Part shown: one piece after another, positions 44,360 through 53,080 of the stretch
How the letters are laid out: every line of letters begins with the position of its first letter
Numbering within the stretch: the stretch's first letter is position 1
From: Oleisolibacter albus
GTDB taxonomy: Bacteria > Pseudomonadota > Alphaproteobacteria > Azospirillales > Azospirillaceae
Length of the DNA: 64,000 nt
Direction of reading: 5' to 3'
Assembly: GCF_003336875.1 (NCBI RefSeq)
Contig: NZ_QGNJ01000008.1
Location: 62,001 to 126,000, forward strand
Translations under genes and position numbers: made by a program
The notes under the pieces: model-generated
What the model saw: only the letters and a program-made list of their open reading frames with translations
Told to the model about the DNA's origin: nothing
The model's database searches: none

Positions 44360-45524
44360 GCCGGCATGGGGAATGAAAGCGGGCAGCGGCTCCCCAGCCG
44401 CTGCCCGCCCCTCCCCGCGCCTTCCCCTTGTGACACAGGCGCGGGGTGTTCGGCTCCGGGCGCGGGGTTGCCCCCTCTCCCCTCACGCAGCTCCCGCCCC
44501 CCTCGGCGGTGGCGCGCGCCACCTCGCCATACATCCGGGCCTTGCGGTCCGCGGCATTGCCGGCAAGCGCCCGGGCATAGACGCCCTGGCAGATGCTGGC
44601 GATGCGGAAGAAGCTGAAGGCCAGAAAGAAGGGCCAGTCGGGAATGCCGTCGCGGCCGGTGCGCCGGCAATAGGCCGCCACATAATCGGCTTCCGACGGG
44701 ATGCCCAGGGCCGGCAGGTCCAACCCCTTCAGCCCCGGGAACTCCTTGATCCCCGCCGGCAGGTGATAGGCCATGCAGTTGTAGGCCAGATCCGACAGCG
44801 GGTGGCCCAACGTGGCCAGTTCCCAGTCCAGGATGGCCACGACCCGCGGTTCCGTCGGGTGCAGCATGAGATTGCCCAGGCGGAAATCACCATGGGCGAT
44901 GGTGGTCTCGTCCCCCGCCGGCACATGGCGGGGCAGCCACGCCATCAGCCGGTCCATGGCCGGGATCTCGTCGGTCCGGGCCGCCGCATACTGCTTGGAC
45001 CAGCGCTCCACCTGCCGGGCCACATACTGGTCCGGCTTGCCGAAATCGCCCAGCCCCGCCGCCTGCCAGTCCACCCCGTGCAGGGCGGCCAGCGTGGCGT
45101 TCATGGCGTCGTAGATGGCCGCGCGCTCCGCCGGCGCCATGCCGGCCAGGGCCACATCGGTCAGCACGCGCCCATCCACATGGTCCATGACATAGAAGGG
45201 CGTGCCGATGACGGACGCATCCTCGCACAGCAGCCGCACCGACGGCACCGGCGCCGCCGTGCCGGCCAGCGCCCGCATCACCCGGTACTCCCGCTCGACC
45301 ATATGGGCGCTGGGCAGCAGCGTGCCCGGCGGCTTCTTGCGCAGCACCAGCTTGCGCCCGTCCGCCGCGGTGATCAGGAAGGTGGGATTGCTCTGCCCGC
45401 CCTGGAACTGCTGCAGCGTGGCCGGGGTGCGGAAGTCCGGCAGGGCGGCGGTGAGATGGGACCACAGCGCCGCTTCGTCGAAGCGGTGCTGCGGCAGCAC
45501 ATCGATGAGGATGGCGCCCGTCAT
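44283..45524 (-). CDS. ACAD10/11-type phosphotransferase (APH fold), probable 3' frameshift
   Basis: An aminoglycoside-phosphotransferase-fold kinase of the family found beside acyl-CoA dehydrogenases. Seen are FQGGQSNPTFLI (nucleotide loop), VLRKKPPG with the ATP-binding Lys, the catalytic HGDFRLGNLMLHP and DWELATLGHPLSDLAY. After MYGEVARATAEG the sequence changes to low-complexity, Pro/Arg-rich residues for about 70 positions. Removing one base from the G6 run (44497-44502 complement) would end the protein at 44483 as ATAEGAGAA, a natural C-terminus. As written the frame overlaps the convergent DJ-1 gene by 77 bp. It lies 8 nt before an SDR gene on the same strand. Confidence 0.85.
   Translation of the reverse strand: MTGAILIDVLPQHRFDEAALWSHLTAALPDFRTPATLQQFQGGQSNPTFLITAADGRKLVLRKKPPGTLLPSAHMVEREYRVMRALAGTAAPVPSVRLLCEDASVIGTPFYVMDHVDGRVLTDVALAGMAPAERAAIYDAMNATLAALHGVDWQAAGLGDFGKPDQYVARQVERWSKQYAAARTDEIPAMDRLMAWLPRHVPAGDETTIAHGDFRLGNLMLHPTEPRVVAILDWELATLGHPLSDLAYNCMAYHLPAGIKEFPGLKGLDLPALGIPSEADYVAAYCRRTGRDGIPDWPFFLAFSFFRIASICQGVYARALAGNAADRKARMYGEVARATAEGGGSCVRGEGATPRPEPNTPRLCHKGKARGGAGSGWGAAARFHSPCRLTDRRPPGPPAPVPPPFPRIAGSGR
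44379..44408 (-). terminator. strong hairpin between the convergent DJ-1 and phosphotransferase genes
   Basis: Perfect 13-bp stem GCGGGCAGCGGCT/AGCCGCTGCCCGC with a CCCC loop, 19 nt after the DJ-1-family stop. On the minus strand it is followed by TTTCATT. As the sequence stands it lies inside the extended 3' part of the phosphotransferase frame, which argues that this extension is not real. Confidence 0.65.
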
Positions 45525-45532
45525 GGCCGGCC

Positions 45533-46315
45533 TCAGACCGCCGTGGGATCGCCGATGGTGGCGCCGCCATCGGCGACGATCACCTGCCCGGTGACGAAAC
45601 GGCCCGCGGCCCCGGCCAGCATCAGCGCCACGCCGGCGATCTCCACCGGTGTGCCGAAGCGGCCCAGCGGCGCCCGGCGCATTACCGCCTTGGCAATGTC
45701 GGGATTATCGGTCAGAGCCTTGGCGAAATCGGTCTCGATGATGCCGGGCGCGATGGCGTTGACGCGCACATTGGCGCGGCCATGCTCCACCGCCAGATTG
45801 CGCACCAGGGCCGCCTCGGCCGCCTTGGACACGCCATAGGCACCGATGACCGGATTGCCGCGCAGGCCGGCGATGCTGGACAGGATGATGACGCTGCCGT
45901 CCTTGCGCTCGACCATGCCGGGGATCAGCAGGTTGCACAGCTGCCAGGTGCTGCGCAGGTTGGTGCCCATGATCTTGTCCCAGGCCTCGTCGCTGACGCC
46001 GGCCAGCGGACCATAGACCGGATTGATGGCGGCGTTGGCCACCAGCACATCGATGCGGCCCCAGGTGTCCAGGGTCGTCCGCACCAGCCGCTCCAGTTCC
46101 TCCTTGCGGCCGATGTTGCAGGGAACGGCGATGGCCTCGCCGCCCGCCGCCTCGATCTCGGCCCGCACGGCGTCACAGGCCTCCTGCTTGCGCGAGGAGA
46201 TCACGACCTTGGCGCCGACGCGGGCGAACTCCTCGGCGATGGATCTGCCGATGCCGCGGCTGGAGCCGGTGATCAGGGCGACCTTGCCGGTCAGGTCGAA
46301 CAGGGGATTGCTCAT
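45533..46315 (-). CDS. SDR-family oxidoreductase (glucose/3-oxoacyl reductase-like)
   Basis: A 260-residue classical short-chain dehydrogenase with TGSSRGIG cofactor motif, NAA in VANAAINP, catalytic Ser in LSSIAG and YGVSK as the Tyr/Lys pair. NAIAPGIIETDF follows. The substrate is unknown. It is flanked by the ACAD10/11-type kinase and a second SDR, a grouping seen in fatty-acid or acyl-CoA degradation clusters. A GGGAGGAG ribosome-binding site precedes ATG 46315. Confidence 0.92.
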   Translation of the reverse strand: MSNPLFDLTGKVALITGSSRGIGRSIAEEFARVGAKVVISSRKQEACDAVRAEIEAAGGEAIAVPCNIGRKEELERLVRTTLDTWGRIDVLVANAAINPVYGPLAGVSDEAWDKIMGTNLRSTWQLCNLLIPGMVERKDGSVIILSSIAGLRGNPVIGAYGVSKAAEAALVRNLAVEHGRANVRVNAIAPGIIETDFAKALTDNPDIAKAVMRRAPLGRFGTPVEIAGVALMLAGAAGRFVTGQVIVADGGATIGDPTAV

Positions 46316-46365
46316 CTGGACTGCTCCTCCCGAAGTATTTTTGTTTTATGGGACTGCCGCGCCGC

Positions 46366-47124
46366 TCAGCGGGCGGTGGTGCCACCATCGACCACGAACT
46401 CGGCGCCGGTGACGAACTTGGCCTCGTCCGACAGCAGGAACAGCACCATGTTGGCGGCGTCCTCGGCCTCACCCATGCGGTTCAGCGGCGCCGTGGTTTC
46501 CAGCCCGCGGCGCATCTTCTCCGGGTTGGGGGCGCCGGCGATCATCTGCTCGACCATGGCCGTCTGCAGGAAGGACGGATGCACCGAGTTCACGCGGATA
46601 TTGTAATTGGCGCCGGCGCAATAGACGGCCACCGACTTCGTCAGCAGTCGCACCGCCCCCTTGCTGGAGCAATAGGCCGGCAGCATGGGCGCGCCGATCA
46701 GGCCGGCGACCGAGGACAGGTTGACGATGGCGCCGCCGCCGGTGGTCTTCATGGCGCGGATGGCGTGCTTGCAGCCCAGGAACACGCCTTCGACATTGAC
46801 GGCGTGGACGAAGCGCCAGCCTTCCAGCGTCTCCTCCTCGATGGTCTTCATCGAGCCGACGCCGGCATTGTTGACCAGCCCGTCGATGCGGCCATGGCGG
46901 TCGAGCGTGGCCTGCACCACCTCGACCCAGCGCGCCTCGCTGGTGACGTCATGGCTGAGGAACAGGGCACCGGGAATGGCGGCGGCGGCGGACTCACCGG
47001 CCGGGTTGCGGTCGGTCATCACGACCTTGGCGCCTTCCTGCGCCAGACGGCGCGCCGTGGCTAGCCCGATTCCCGAGGCCGCGCCGGTGACAATAATGAC
47101 CTTGTCCTGCATGCGCCCGCTCAT
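46366..47124 (-). CDS. SDR-family oxidoreductase
   Basis: A 252-residue classical short-chain dehydrogenase with TGAASGIG, NNAG in LVNNAGVGS, catalytic Ser in LSSVAG and YCSSK as the Tyr/Lys pair. The C-terminal FVVDGGTTAR is typical. It resembles cyclopentanol/3-hydroxy-type dehydrogenases, but the substrate cannot be named. ATG 47124 is preferred to 47130 because GGGAGG lies 6 nt upstream of it. It is the first of three minus-strand genes ending in the phosphotransferase. Confidence 0.92.
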   Translation of the reverse strand: MSGRMQDKVIIVTGAASGIGLATARRLAQEGAKVVMTDRNPAGESAAAAIPGALFLSHDVTSEARWVEVVQATLDRHGRIDGLVNNAGVGSMKTIEEETLEGWRFVHAVNVEGVFLGCKHAIRAMKTTGGGAIVNLSSVAGLIGAPMLPAYCSSKGAVRLLTKSVAVYCAGANYNIRVNSVHPSFLQTAMVEQMIAGAPNPEKMRRGLETTAPLNRMGEAEDAANMVLFLLSDEAKFVTGAEFVVDGGTTAR

Positions 47125-47244
47125 GGGCATCCTCCCGTGTTTGTTGTTACGGCCGGCATCGAGGTCGGCCTTTGCCGGACGATAGCCCAGCTTGTGCGGG
47201 ACGAAAATGCTTCTCTGCGGTGGTGCTGAAAATATGCATGCCGG

Positions 47245-47508
47245 TCAGACCGGAGCTATCTGGATGCCGGGCCCGGTCACCGGCCCGGCGGCGCGGGCGC
47301 GCCGGTCATAGGCGCGGCAGGCCCGGGCGAAAGCCGCACGGTCTGGCGGTGGCGGCAGGGCGGATGGCGGCGGACAGGGCGGTCCGGGGCCGGGGGGTGA
47401 TGCCCGCCAGTCCCCCTCGATGATCAGCGGGGTCGGCGGCCCCGGTCCTTGGCGGCGTGGCAGCGCGGTCTGGGACGCTCCGGCGGGAATGGGCAGGTGG
47501 GGCGGCAT
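47245..47508 (-). CDS. hypothetical Pro-rich 87-residue protein
   Basis: An open frame in the otherwise empty gap 47131-47630. The product is rich in Pro, Arg and Ala, with a less biased centre (PTPLIIEGDWRA) and end (GPVTGPGIQIAPV). No family recognised. GC-rich DNA often yields such frames by chance, so it may not be a gene. If it is not, the 500-bp gap between the SDR and phaR holds nothing I can identify. Confidence 0.3.
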   Translation of the reverse strand: MPPHLPIPAGASQTALPRRQGPGPPTPLIIEGDWRASPPGPGPPCPPPSALPPPPDRAAFARACRAYDRRARAAGPVTGPGIQIAPV

Positions 47509-47630
47509 GCCCCAGCCTAACGCCCGCTTCCCCGCCCCTGATCCGCAGGCGAAGGATGATGCGCCAATGGCCCCCGGACATGCGACGGGCGGCCGAAGCC
47601 GCCCGCGCCTTTCTCCGGAATTGCGGGCGG

Positions 47631-48248
47631 TCAGTCGCCCTTGCGCCGGGTCAGATTCTCCAGCTGCGACTGCAGCTCATCCAGGCGCTTCTGCAATTCG
47701 CCGAACTTGTCGTCGACGGCCTTGCGCGGTTCGGGCGCCGCCGTGGCCGGCGTCCCCTCCGGCTTGACGAGGCCGCCCTCGCTGCCGGCGAAGGGGCTGA
47801 ACATGCGCATGGCCCGTTCGAACATGGCGATGTTCTGCTTGCCCATCTCCTCGAACGTGCCGAAGGGGAAGACCCCGCCGAAGGCGTTCTGGAAATAGTC
47901 CCGCATCTTTTCCTGGTTGCGGGTGAAGGACTGCATGCTGTGCTCGAGATAGCGCGGCACGAGCCATTGCATGTTGTCGCCATAGAAGCTGATCAACTGG
48001 CGCAGGAAGGGGATGGGGAGCAGGTTCTGCCCCTTGGCCTCTTCCTCCACGATGATCTGCGTCAGCACCGAGCGGGTGATGTCATCCCCCGTCTTGGCGT
48101 CGTAGACGACAAAATCGGTTCCATCCTTGACCATCTGGCACAGATGATCGAGGGTCACATAACTGCTGGTCGCGGTATTATAGAGGCGCCGGTTGGCGTA
48201 CTTCTTGATGGTCACCGGCGCGGGTTTGGTCTCTTCTTTCTCGGCCAT
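47631..48248 (-). CDS. phaR: polyhydroxyalkanoate synthesis repressor PhaR
   Basis: Represses phasin and its own gene and is released when it binds nascent PHA. The 205-residue protein has the N-terminal PHB/PHA accumulation regulator DNA-binding domain (IKKYANRRLYNTATSSYVTLDHLC) and two accumulation-regulator repeats (about residues 65-105 and 105-145). The C-terminal part has a coiled coil (FGELQKRLDELQSQLENL). The matching operator lies upstream of the phasin gene at 18499. Its own promoter region holds only a degenerate half-site (TCGCATTCGCAG at 48301). Confidence 0.95.
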   Translation of the reverse strand: MAEKEETKPAPVTIKKYANRRLYNTATSSYVTLDHLCQMVKDGTDFVVYDAKTGDDITRSVLTQIIVEEEAKGQNLLPIPFLRQLISFYGDNMQWLVPRYLEHSMQSFTRNQEKMRDYFQNAFGGVFPFGTFEEMGKQNIAMFERAMRMFSPFAGSEGGLVKPEGTPATAAPEPRKAVDDKFGELQKRLDELQSQLENLTRRKGD

Positions 48249-48396
48249 CGAAGGCGCTTCCCGGCGATGTTCGTCCCGTTATCGCTAGAAGTACGCGATT
48301 TCGCATTCGCAGCGCAAGCATCCCGCGGCCATGCCCCGGCATGCCCGAAGGGTTATGACGTCGCAACCCCAGACAGAGCGGAAGGAAATGCGTTCG

Positions 48397-48864
48397 ATGT
48401 CGCGCGAGGAGCCCCCGTCGCTGGAGGATCTGGCCCGGCGTTATCTGGATCTGTGGCAGGAGCAGTGGGCCACAGTCAGTGCCGATCCCGACATGGCCGA
48501 CAGCGTCGCCCGCATGGCCCAGGCCATGGGCCAGTCGGCCCTGATGCTCAATCCGTTCCTGTCGGCGGGTCCGGGTATGTCACCGCCCGGGTCCGCCGCT
48601 GCCGCAGCGCGGAAGTCCGGCCATGAGTCCCCCTCCGCCCCGACCCCGGTCCCGTCTGGGTCCACGCCCGCTGAACCTCCACCTGGGCAGTGCCCTGACG
48701 GTCTTGCTGAGCTCGCCGGGCGGGTTGCCGCTCTTGAACAACAGGTCGCTGCCCTGGTCAGGGGCGATGGCGGACAAGGTGGCCGCACTGCGCGCGGACC
48801 TCGCAAACGTCCCGCCGGAGAGTCTGGCCGCCGCCGTCGACCGGGAGATGCGCCGACGCCTTGA
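48397..48864 (+). CDS. small coiled-coil protein of the PHA locus (PhaE- or phasin-like candidate)
   Basis: About 155 residues. It begins with an amphipathic helical segment (SLEDLARRYLDLWQEQWATV) and a Met/Ala-rich helix (MARMAQAMGQSALMLNPFL), then a Pro/Ser/Gly linker, a leucine-heptad helix (LAELAGRVAALEQQVAALV) and a very basic tail. I do not recognise a defined family. Divergent position from phaR and overlap with a PhaC-like gene suggest a granule-associated or synthase-partner role; the basic tail recalls DNA-binding phasin-like proteins. The start is uncertain: ATG 48355, 48388 or 48397, the last with AAGGA at a usable distance. Confidence 0.6.
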   Translation: MSREEPPSLEDLARRYLDLWQEQWATVSADPDMADSVARMAQAMGQSALMLNPFLSAGPGMSPPGSAAAAARKSGHESPSAPTPVPSGSTPAEPPPGQCPDGLAELAGRVAALEQQVAALVRGDGGQGGRTARGPRKRPAGESGRRRRPGDAPTP

Positions 48865-49861
48865 CCTGTTCCTGACCGGGCTGGAGCGTTACCGGCATCA
48901 CCCCTATCGCCGCGACCTCGCCGACCCTCCGGTGCCGTGGCAGGAGGGCAGCACCCGGCTGCTGGATTTCGGCGGCAGCGGCATGCCCGTGCTGTTCGTG
49001 CCCTCGCTGGTCAACCGCGGCTATATCCTGGATCTGTCAGCCCGCAAGAGCCTGCTGCGCTGGCTGGCGGCCCACGGGCTCCGGCCGCTGCTGCTGGACT
49101 GGGGCGCACCGGGCGGCCAGGAACGCGGCTTCACCCTGACCGACGTCATCGCCGGGCGGCTGGGCCGGGCCGTTGCCGCGGCCCGGCAGGTTCTGGGCGG
49201 GGCACGGCCGGCGCTGGTCGGCTATTGCATGGGCGGCAATCTGGCCCTGGCCGCGGCACTGCGTCAGCCCGATGATTTCGCCTGCTTCGTGGCCCTGGCC
49301 ACCCCCTGGGACTTCCACGCCGACGATCCCGCCGGGGCGCGCCGCACTGCTGCGGCCCTGCCGGTGTTCGAACCGGCCCTGCACCTGCTCGGGGCCTTGC
49401 CGGTGGATGCTCTCCAGACCCTGTTCGCCCAGCTCGATCCGCTTCTGGCCCTGAAGAAATTCACCCGCTTCGCCACCCTGCCGCCGGACGCGCCCGAGGT
49501 GGAGGAGTTCGTGGCGCTGGAGGACTGGCTGAATGACGGCGTCCCCCTGCCGGCCGCCGTGGCGCGGGAGTGCCTGGAGGGCTGGTACGGCCGCAACGAC
49601 CCGGCGGCCGGCCGCTGGTGCGTCGAGGGTCAACCGGTCCGGCCGCAGGGTCTGCGGCTGCCGGCGCTGGTGGTGGTGCCGGCCCGCGACCGCATCGTGC
49701 CCCCCGGCTCGGCCACGGCCCTGGCGTCGGCCATCCCGGGCGCCGACTGCTGGACGCCGCCGCTGGGCCATATCGGCATGATCGTCAGCGCCACGGCCGA
49801 GGCCGCGATGTGGGCGCCCCTGCGCGACTGGCTGGTCACCCATTCCGCTGGCGGACGCTGA
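48767..49861 (+). CDS. short PhaC-like alpha/beta hydrolase (PHA synthase family)
   Basis: A 364-residue alpha/beta hydrolase whose nucleophile box is VGYCMGG with Cys (C154) in place of the lipase Ser, as in PHA synthases. The other triad members are D308 (PARDRIVPP) and H335 (PLGHIGMIVS). VPSLVNRGYILDL, LLLDWGAPG and ATPWDFHAD are also synthase-like. It is much shorter than class I PhaC (about 590) and close to class III PhaC (about 355), which needs a PhaE partner. ATG 48767 overlaps the upstream coiled-coil gene by 98 bp; an in-frame ATG at 48623 would overlap more. Synthase versus depolymerase activity is undetermined. Confidence 0.82.
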   Translation: MADKVAALRADLANVPPESLAAAVDREMRRRLDLFLTGLERYRHHPYRRDLADPPVPWQEGSTRLLDFGGSGMPVLFVPSLVNRGYILDLSARKSLLRWLAAHGLRPLLLDWGAPGGQERGFTLTDVIAGRLGRAVAAARQVLGGARPALVGYCMGGNLALAAALRQPDDFACFVALATPWDFHADDPAGARRTAAALPVFEPALHLLGALPVDALQTLFAQLDPLLALKKFTRFATLPPDAPEVEEFVALEDWLNDGVPLPAAVARECLEGWYGRNDPAAGRWCVEGQPVRPQGLRLPALVVVPARDRIVPPGSATALASAIPGADCWTPPLGHIGMIVSATAEAAMWAPLRDWLVTHSAGGR

Positions 49862-50197
49862 AGCATCGGGCAAGTCTTCAGCGGTGGAACCCACGGGCAC
49901 CCTTGTGCCGTTCTTTGCAAGCACGGGTGACAGAGCGTGGACGCAGAGGCCCGCCTCTGGACGCTGCTGTGGATTTGCTTATGGTGGTTCGACCCTGCGC
50001 GGTGGAGCGCCGGCATGCGGAGCATGCGGGCCAGCCTCTCCGGCAGGATCACCGGGGTATCACGAAAATACCAAAAACGGACGCCATTGCTGTTGTCTTC
50101 TCTGGCTCCACCGTCCCTCCTGGCAGGGGCGGGATGGAGCCAGAGGCCCGCCGGGGCGCTAATCCGGTGGCGTTCGTGAAGGGGCATTGAGAGAGCG
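49862..50197. other. 336-bp leader region of the glucan synthase gene with a long hairpin
   Basis: No convincing gene. A stem CTCTGGCTCCA (50100-50110) pairs with TGGAGCCAGAG (50135-50145) around a C/G-rich loop. Short GCATGC repeats lie near 50014-50028. GAGAGAG precedes ATG 50198. The hairpin sits about 50 nt before the start and may belong to the 5' leader. Confidence 0.45.
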
Positions 50198-52810
50198 ATG
50201 CGCAATATTCTGAAGATGCGCGGTTCGGCCTGGATCGTCCTGATCCTGCTGGTCCTGGGCAACATCCTGGGCTGGTCGCTGTCGAACCGTCCGGCCGAAC
50301 TGGAGAAGCTGTGGTCCGGCACCATTGCCGGCGTCGCCTTCAGCCCCTATCAGGAAAACCAGGGTCCGATCGAGAGGAAGTTCCCCAGCCGCGCCGAGAT
50401 CGAGCGCGATGTGCGGGTGGTGGCCCCCTATGTCCGCTCCATCCGCAGCTATTCATCGCTGAACGGCTTCGAGCAGATCCCCGAGCTGGCATCCCGGGTG
50501 GGGCTGGAGGTCACGGCCGGCGCTTGGCTGGACGGCAACCTGGCCGTCAACGAGCAGGAGATCAACAACCTCGTCCGCATGGCCCGCACCCATCCCGACA
50601 CCATCAAGCGGGTGATGGTGGGCAACGAGGTCATGTTCCGCGGGGATCTGGAGATCTCGCAGCTGATCGACTACATCGAGCGGGTCAAGCGGCAGGTCAA
50701 CGTCCCGGTTTCCACGGCCGAGCCGCCCTATGTCTGGCATGAGCATCCCGAGCTGGCCGATGCGGTGGACTACATCACCATCCATCTGCTGCCCTATTGG
50801 GAGAAGGTGCCGATCGAGCAGGCCATGCAGCAGGTGCTGCAGGAATACAACCGCATCAAGACGCGCTTTCCCGGCAAGCACATCCTGATCGGCGAAGCCG
50901 GCTGGCCGTCGGACGGCCCCTATCGCGGCGGCGCCGAGGCCAGCCGCCAGAATCAGGCCGACTTCATCCGCAAGTTCCTGAATCTGGCCGGCGAGAACCG
51001 CTGGGATTATTACATCATGGAGGCGTTCGACCAGCCCTGGAAGCGGGCCATCGGCGGCGCCGCCGAGGCCAACTGGGGCATCTGGGATGCCAAGCGCCAC
51101 CTGAAGTTCCCCATGGAGGGCCAGGTGTTCGAGGTGCCGGGCTGGCCGGTGCTCTGCGCCATTGCCACGGTGCTGGCCTTCCTGCCCATGTTCTGGTTCG
51201 TGCTGCGCCGCGACGATCTGAAGCCGGCCGGGCAGCTGTTCTATGGCGCCCTGATCCAGGCCGTGGCCTCGGGTCTGGTCTGGACCGCCACCTCGGCCAT
51301 GACCACGGGCATGAACACCATGTCCACCGTGGCCTTCAGCATCCTGATGCTGGCGCAGCTCATCCTGCTGGCGGTGATGCTGATCGATGGCCTTGAGCTG
51401 ACCGAGGTGGTCTGGACCAGCCGCTTCAAGCGCAGATTCACGCCGATCCGCGACGACAGTTCCGGCTATGCGCCCAAGGTCTCCATCCATGTGCCCTGCT
51501 ACAACGAACCGGCGCACATGGTGATCGAGACGCTTAACGCGCTGGCCGCCATGACCTATCCGAACTTCGAAGTCCTGGTCATCGACAACAACACCAAGGA
51601 CGAGGAGGTGTGGAAGCCGCTGGAGGAGCATTGCCGCAAGCTCGGCCCCCATTTCCGCTTCTTCCATCTGCCGAAATGGCCGGGCTACAAGGCCGGCGCC
51701 CTGAATTTCGCGCTGGCGGTCACGGCGCCGGACGCCGAGGTGGTGGCGGTCATCGACAGTGACTACCAGGTCACGCCGGACTGGCTGTCCAGCACCGTGC
51801 CCTATTTCCAGAATCCCAAGGTGGCCTTCGTGCAGTCGCCGCAGGATTACCGGGAGTGGAACGATCATCCATTCCACCGCATGATCAACTGGGAATATCA
51901 GGGCTTCTTCCATATCGGCATGGTGCAGCGCAATGAGCGCAACGCCATCATCCAGCACGGCACCATGACCCAGATCCGCACCAGCATCCTGAAAGAGGTG
52001 GGCTGGTGGGCCGAATGGTGCATCTGCGAGGATGCCGAACTGGGCCTGCGCCTGTTCGAGAAGGGGCTGGAAAGCGTCTATATGCCGGACAGCTTCGGCC
52101 AGGGCCTGGTGCCGGACAGCTTCGCCGGCTACAAGACCCAGCGCTTCCGCTGGGCCTATGGCGCCGTGCAGATCATCAAGCGGCATTGGCGCGAGTTCCT
52201 GCCCAGCGGCAAGACCCTGACCTTCGGCCAGAAGTACCATTTCGTCACGGGCTGGCTGCCCTGGTTCGCCGACGCTGCCCATATGGGCTTCGTCGTCGGC
52301 GGCATCCTGTGGTCGCTGGGCCTGCTGTTCCTGCCGCGCTATTTCGAGTTCCCGCCGACCGTCTTCATCCTGCCCACGCTCAGCGTCTTCTTCTTCAAGG
52401 TGCTGTGCGGCCTCTGGCTCTACGAGGCGCGGGTGAAGTGCAGCTTCGCCGACAAGATCAGCGCCGCCATCGCCGGCATGGCCCTGACCCATACCGTGGG
52501 CCGCGCCGTCTGGCAGGGCCTGTTCACCAAGGGCCGTCCCTTCGTGCGCACGCCGAAATGCGAGGACCAGCCGGCCCTGATCCAGGGCTTCCTCTACGCC
52601 AAGGAGGAGGTGATGCTGATGCTGGGCCTGTGGATCACTGCCGTGGCCGTGGCCTGGAAGGAAGGCGGCGACAACCGTGACGCCTATATCTGGGCGCTGA
52701 TGCTGGTGGTCCAGTCGCTGCCCTACATCGCCGCCCTGGCCGTCGCCACCGTCAACGGGCTGCCGGCCCCGAAGAAGAAGGATGCCGAAGCCGCCGCCGG
52801 GGCGGAATAG
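50198..52810 (+). CDS. bifunctional GH17-GT2 beta-glucan synthase (NdvB/NdvC-like)
   Basis: An 870-residue membrane protein. The N-terminal GH17-like domain (about residues 40-310) has the acid/base E144 in VGNE and the nucleophile E233 in GEAGWPSDG. After several membrane helices comes a GT2 domain (about 425-660) with VSIHVPCYNEP, DSD (520-522), CEDAELGLRLFEKG and the QRFRW product-binding motif at 648-652. More helices follow. Such enzymes make beta-1,3/1,6-glucans, as the Bradyrhizobium NdvB/NdvC proteins do, for osmoadaptation or host interaction. It is a single-gene transcript ending at a strong terminator. Confidence 0.92.
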   Translation: MRNILKMRGSAWIVLILLVLGNILGWSLSNRPAELEKLWSGTIAGVAFSPYQENQGPIERKFPSRAEIERDVRVVAPYVRSIRSYSSLNGFEQIPELASRVGLEVTAGAWLDGNLAVNEQEINNLVRMARTHPDTIKRVMVGNEVMFRGDLEISQLIDYIERVKRQVNVPVSTAEPPYVWHEHPELADAVDYITIHLLPYWEKVPIEQAMQQVLQEYNRIKTRFPGKHILIGEAGWPSDGPYRGGAEASRQNQADFIRKFLNLAGENRWDYYIMEAFDQPWKRAIGGAAEANWGIWDAKRHLKFPMEGQVFEVPGWPVLCAIATVLAFLPMFWFVLRRDDLKPAGQLFYGALIQAVASGLVWTATSAMTTGMNTMSTVAFSILMLAQLILLAVMLIDGLELTEVVWTSRFKRRFTPIRDDSSGYAPKVSIHVPCYNEPAHMVIETLNALAAMTYPNFEVLVIDNNTKDEEVWKPLEEHCRKLGPHFRFFHLPKWPGYKAGALNFALAVTAPDAEVVAVIDSDYQVTPDWLSSTVPYFQNPKVAFVQSPQDYREWNDHPFHRMINWEYQGFFHIGMVQRNERNAIIQHGTMTQIRTSILKEVGWWAEWCICEDAELGLRLFEKGLESVYMPDSFGQGLVPDSFAGYKTQRFRWAYGAVQIIKRHWREFLPSGKTLTFGQKYHFVTGWLPWFADAAHMGFVVGGILWSLGLLFLPRYFEFPPTVFILPTLSVFFFKVLCGLWLYEARVKCSFADKISAAIAGMALTHTVGRAVWQGLFTKGRPFVRTPKCEDQPALIQGFLYAKEEVMLMLGLWITAVAVAWKEGGDNRDAYIWALMLVVQSLPYIAALAVATVNGLPAPKKKDAEAAAGAE

Positions 52811-52844
52811 GCCCATCGGGCAACCGTCCTCCATTCGACAGCGG

Positions 52845-52881
52845 ACGCCTCCCGCCCCCGGGCAGGAGGCGTTCTTTTTTT
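52845..52881 (+). terminator. rho-independent terminator of the glucan synthase gene
   Basis: Stem ACGCCTCC/GGAGGCGT extended by GCCC/GGGC across one mismatch, followed by TTCTTTTTTT. One of the clearest intrinsic terminators in the window. Confidence 0.88.
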
Positions 52882-53080
52882 CAGGACCTCGCGTTTCTGC
52901 GGATAAGCGACATAGACCCTCCGGGGAACCCCCTCCCCCGACGGAGTTCATCCCTAACTAATGTGCGCGCTGTCCCTCCCTCTCCCCGGTGGCGTTCAAT
53001 GTCTCCACCGGGGTGCGCACCCACCCTTGAGCGGACGGACCGGGGTAAAACCCTGGGTTGACCAGAGGGGGAAACGAAGG

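Noticed and set aside
49884-50179. Several overlapping small frames before the glucan synthase
   Set aside because: All are Trp/Arg/Gly-rich chance frames crossing a strong hairpin, without start signals.
50453-52951. 832-codon minus-strand frame opposite the glucan synthase
   Set aside because: Antisense shadow of a well-conserved GH17-GT2 gene that also crosses its terminator.
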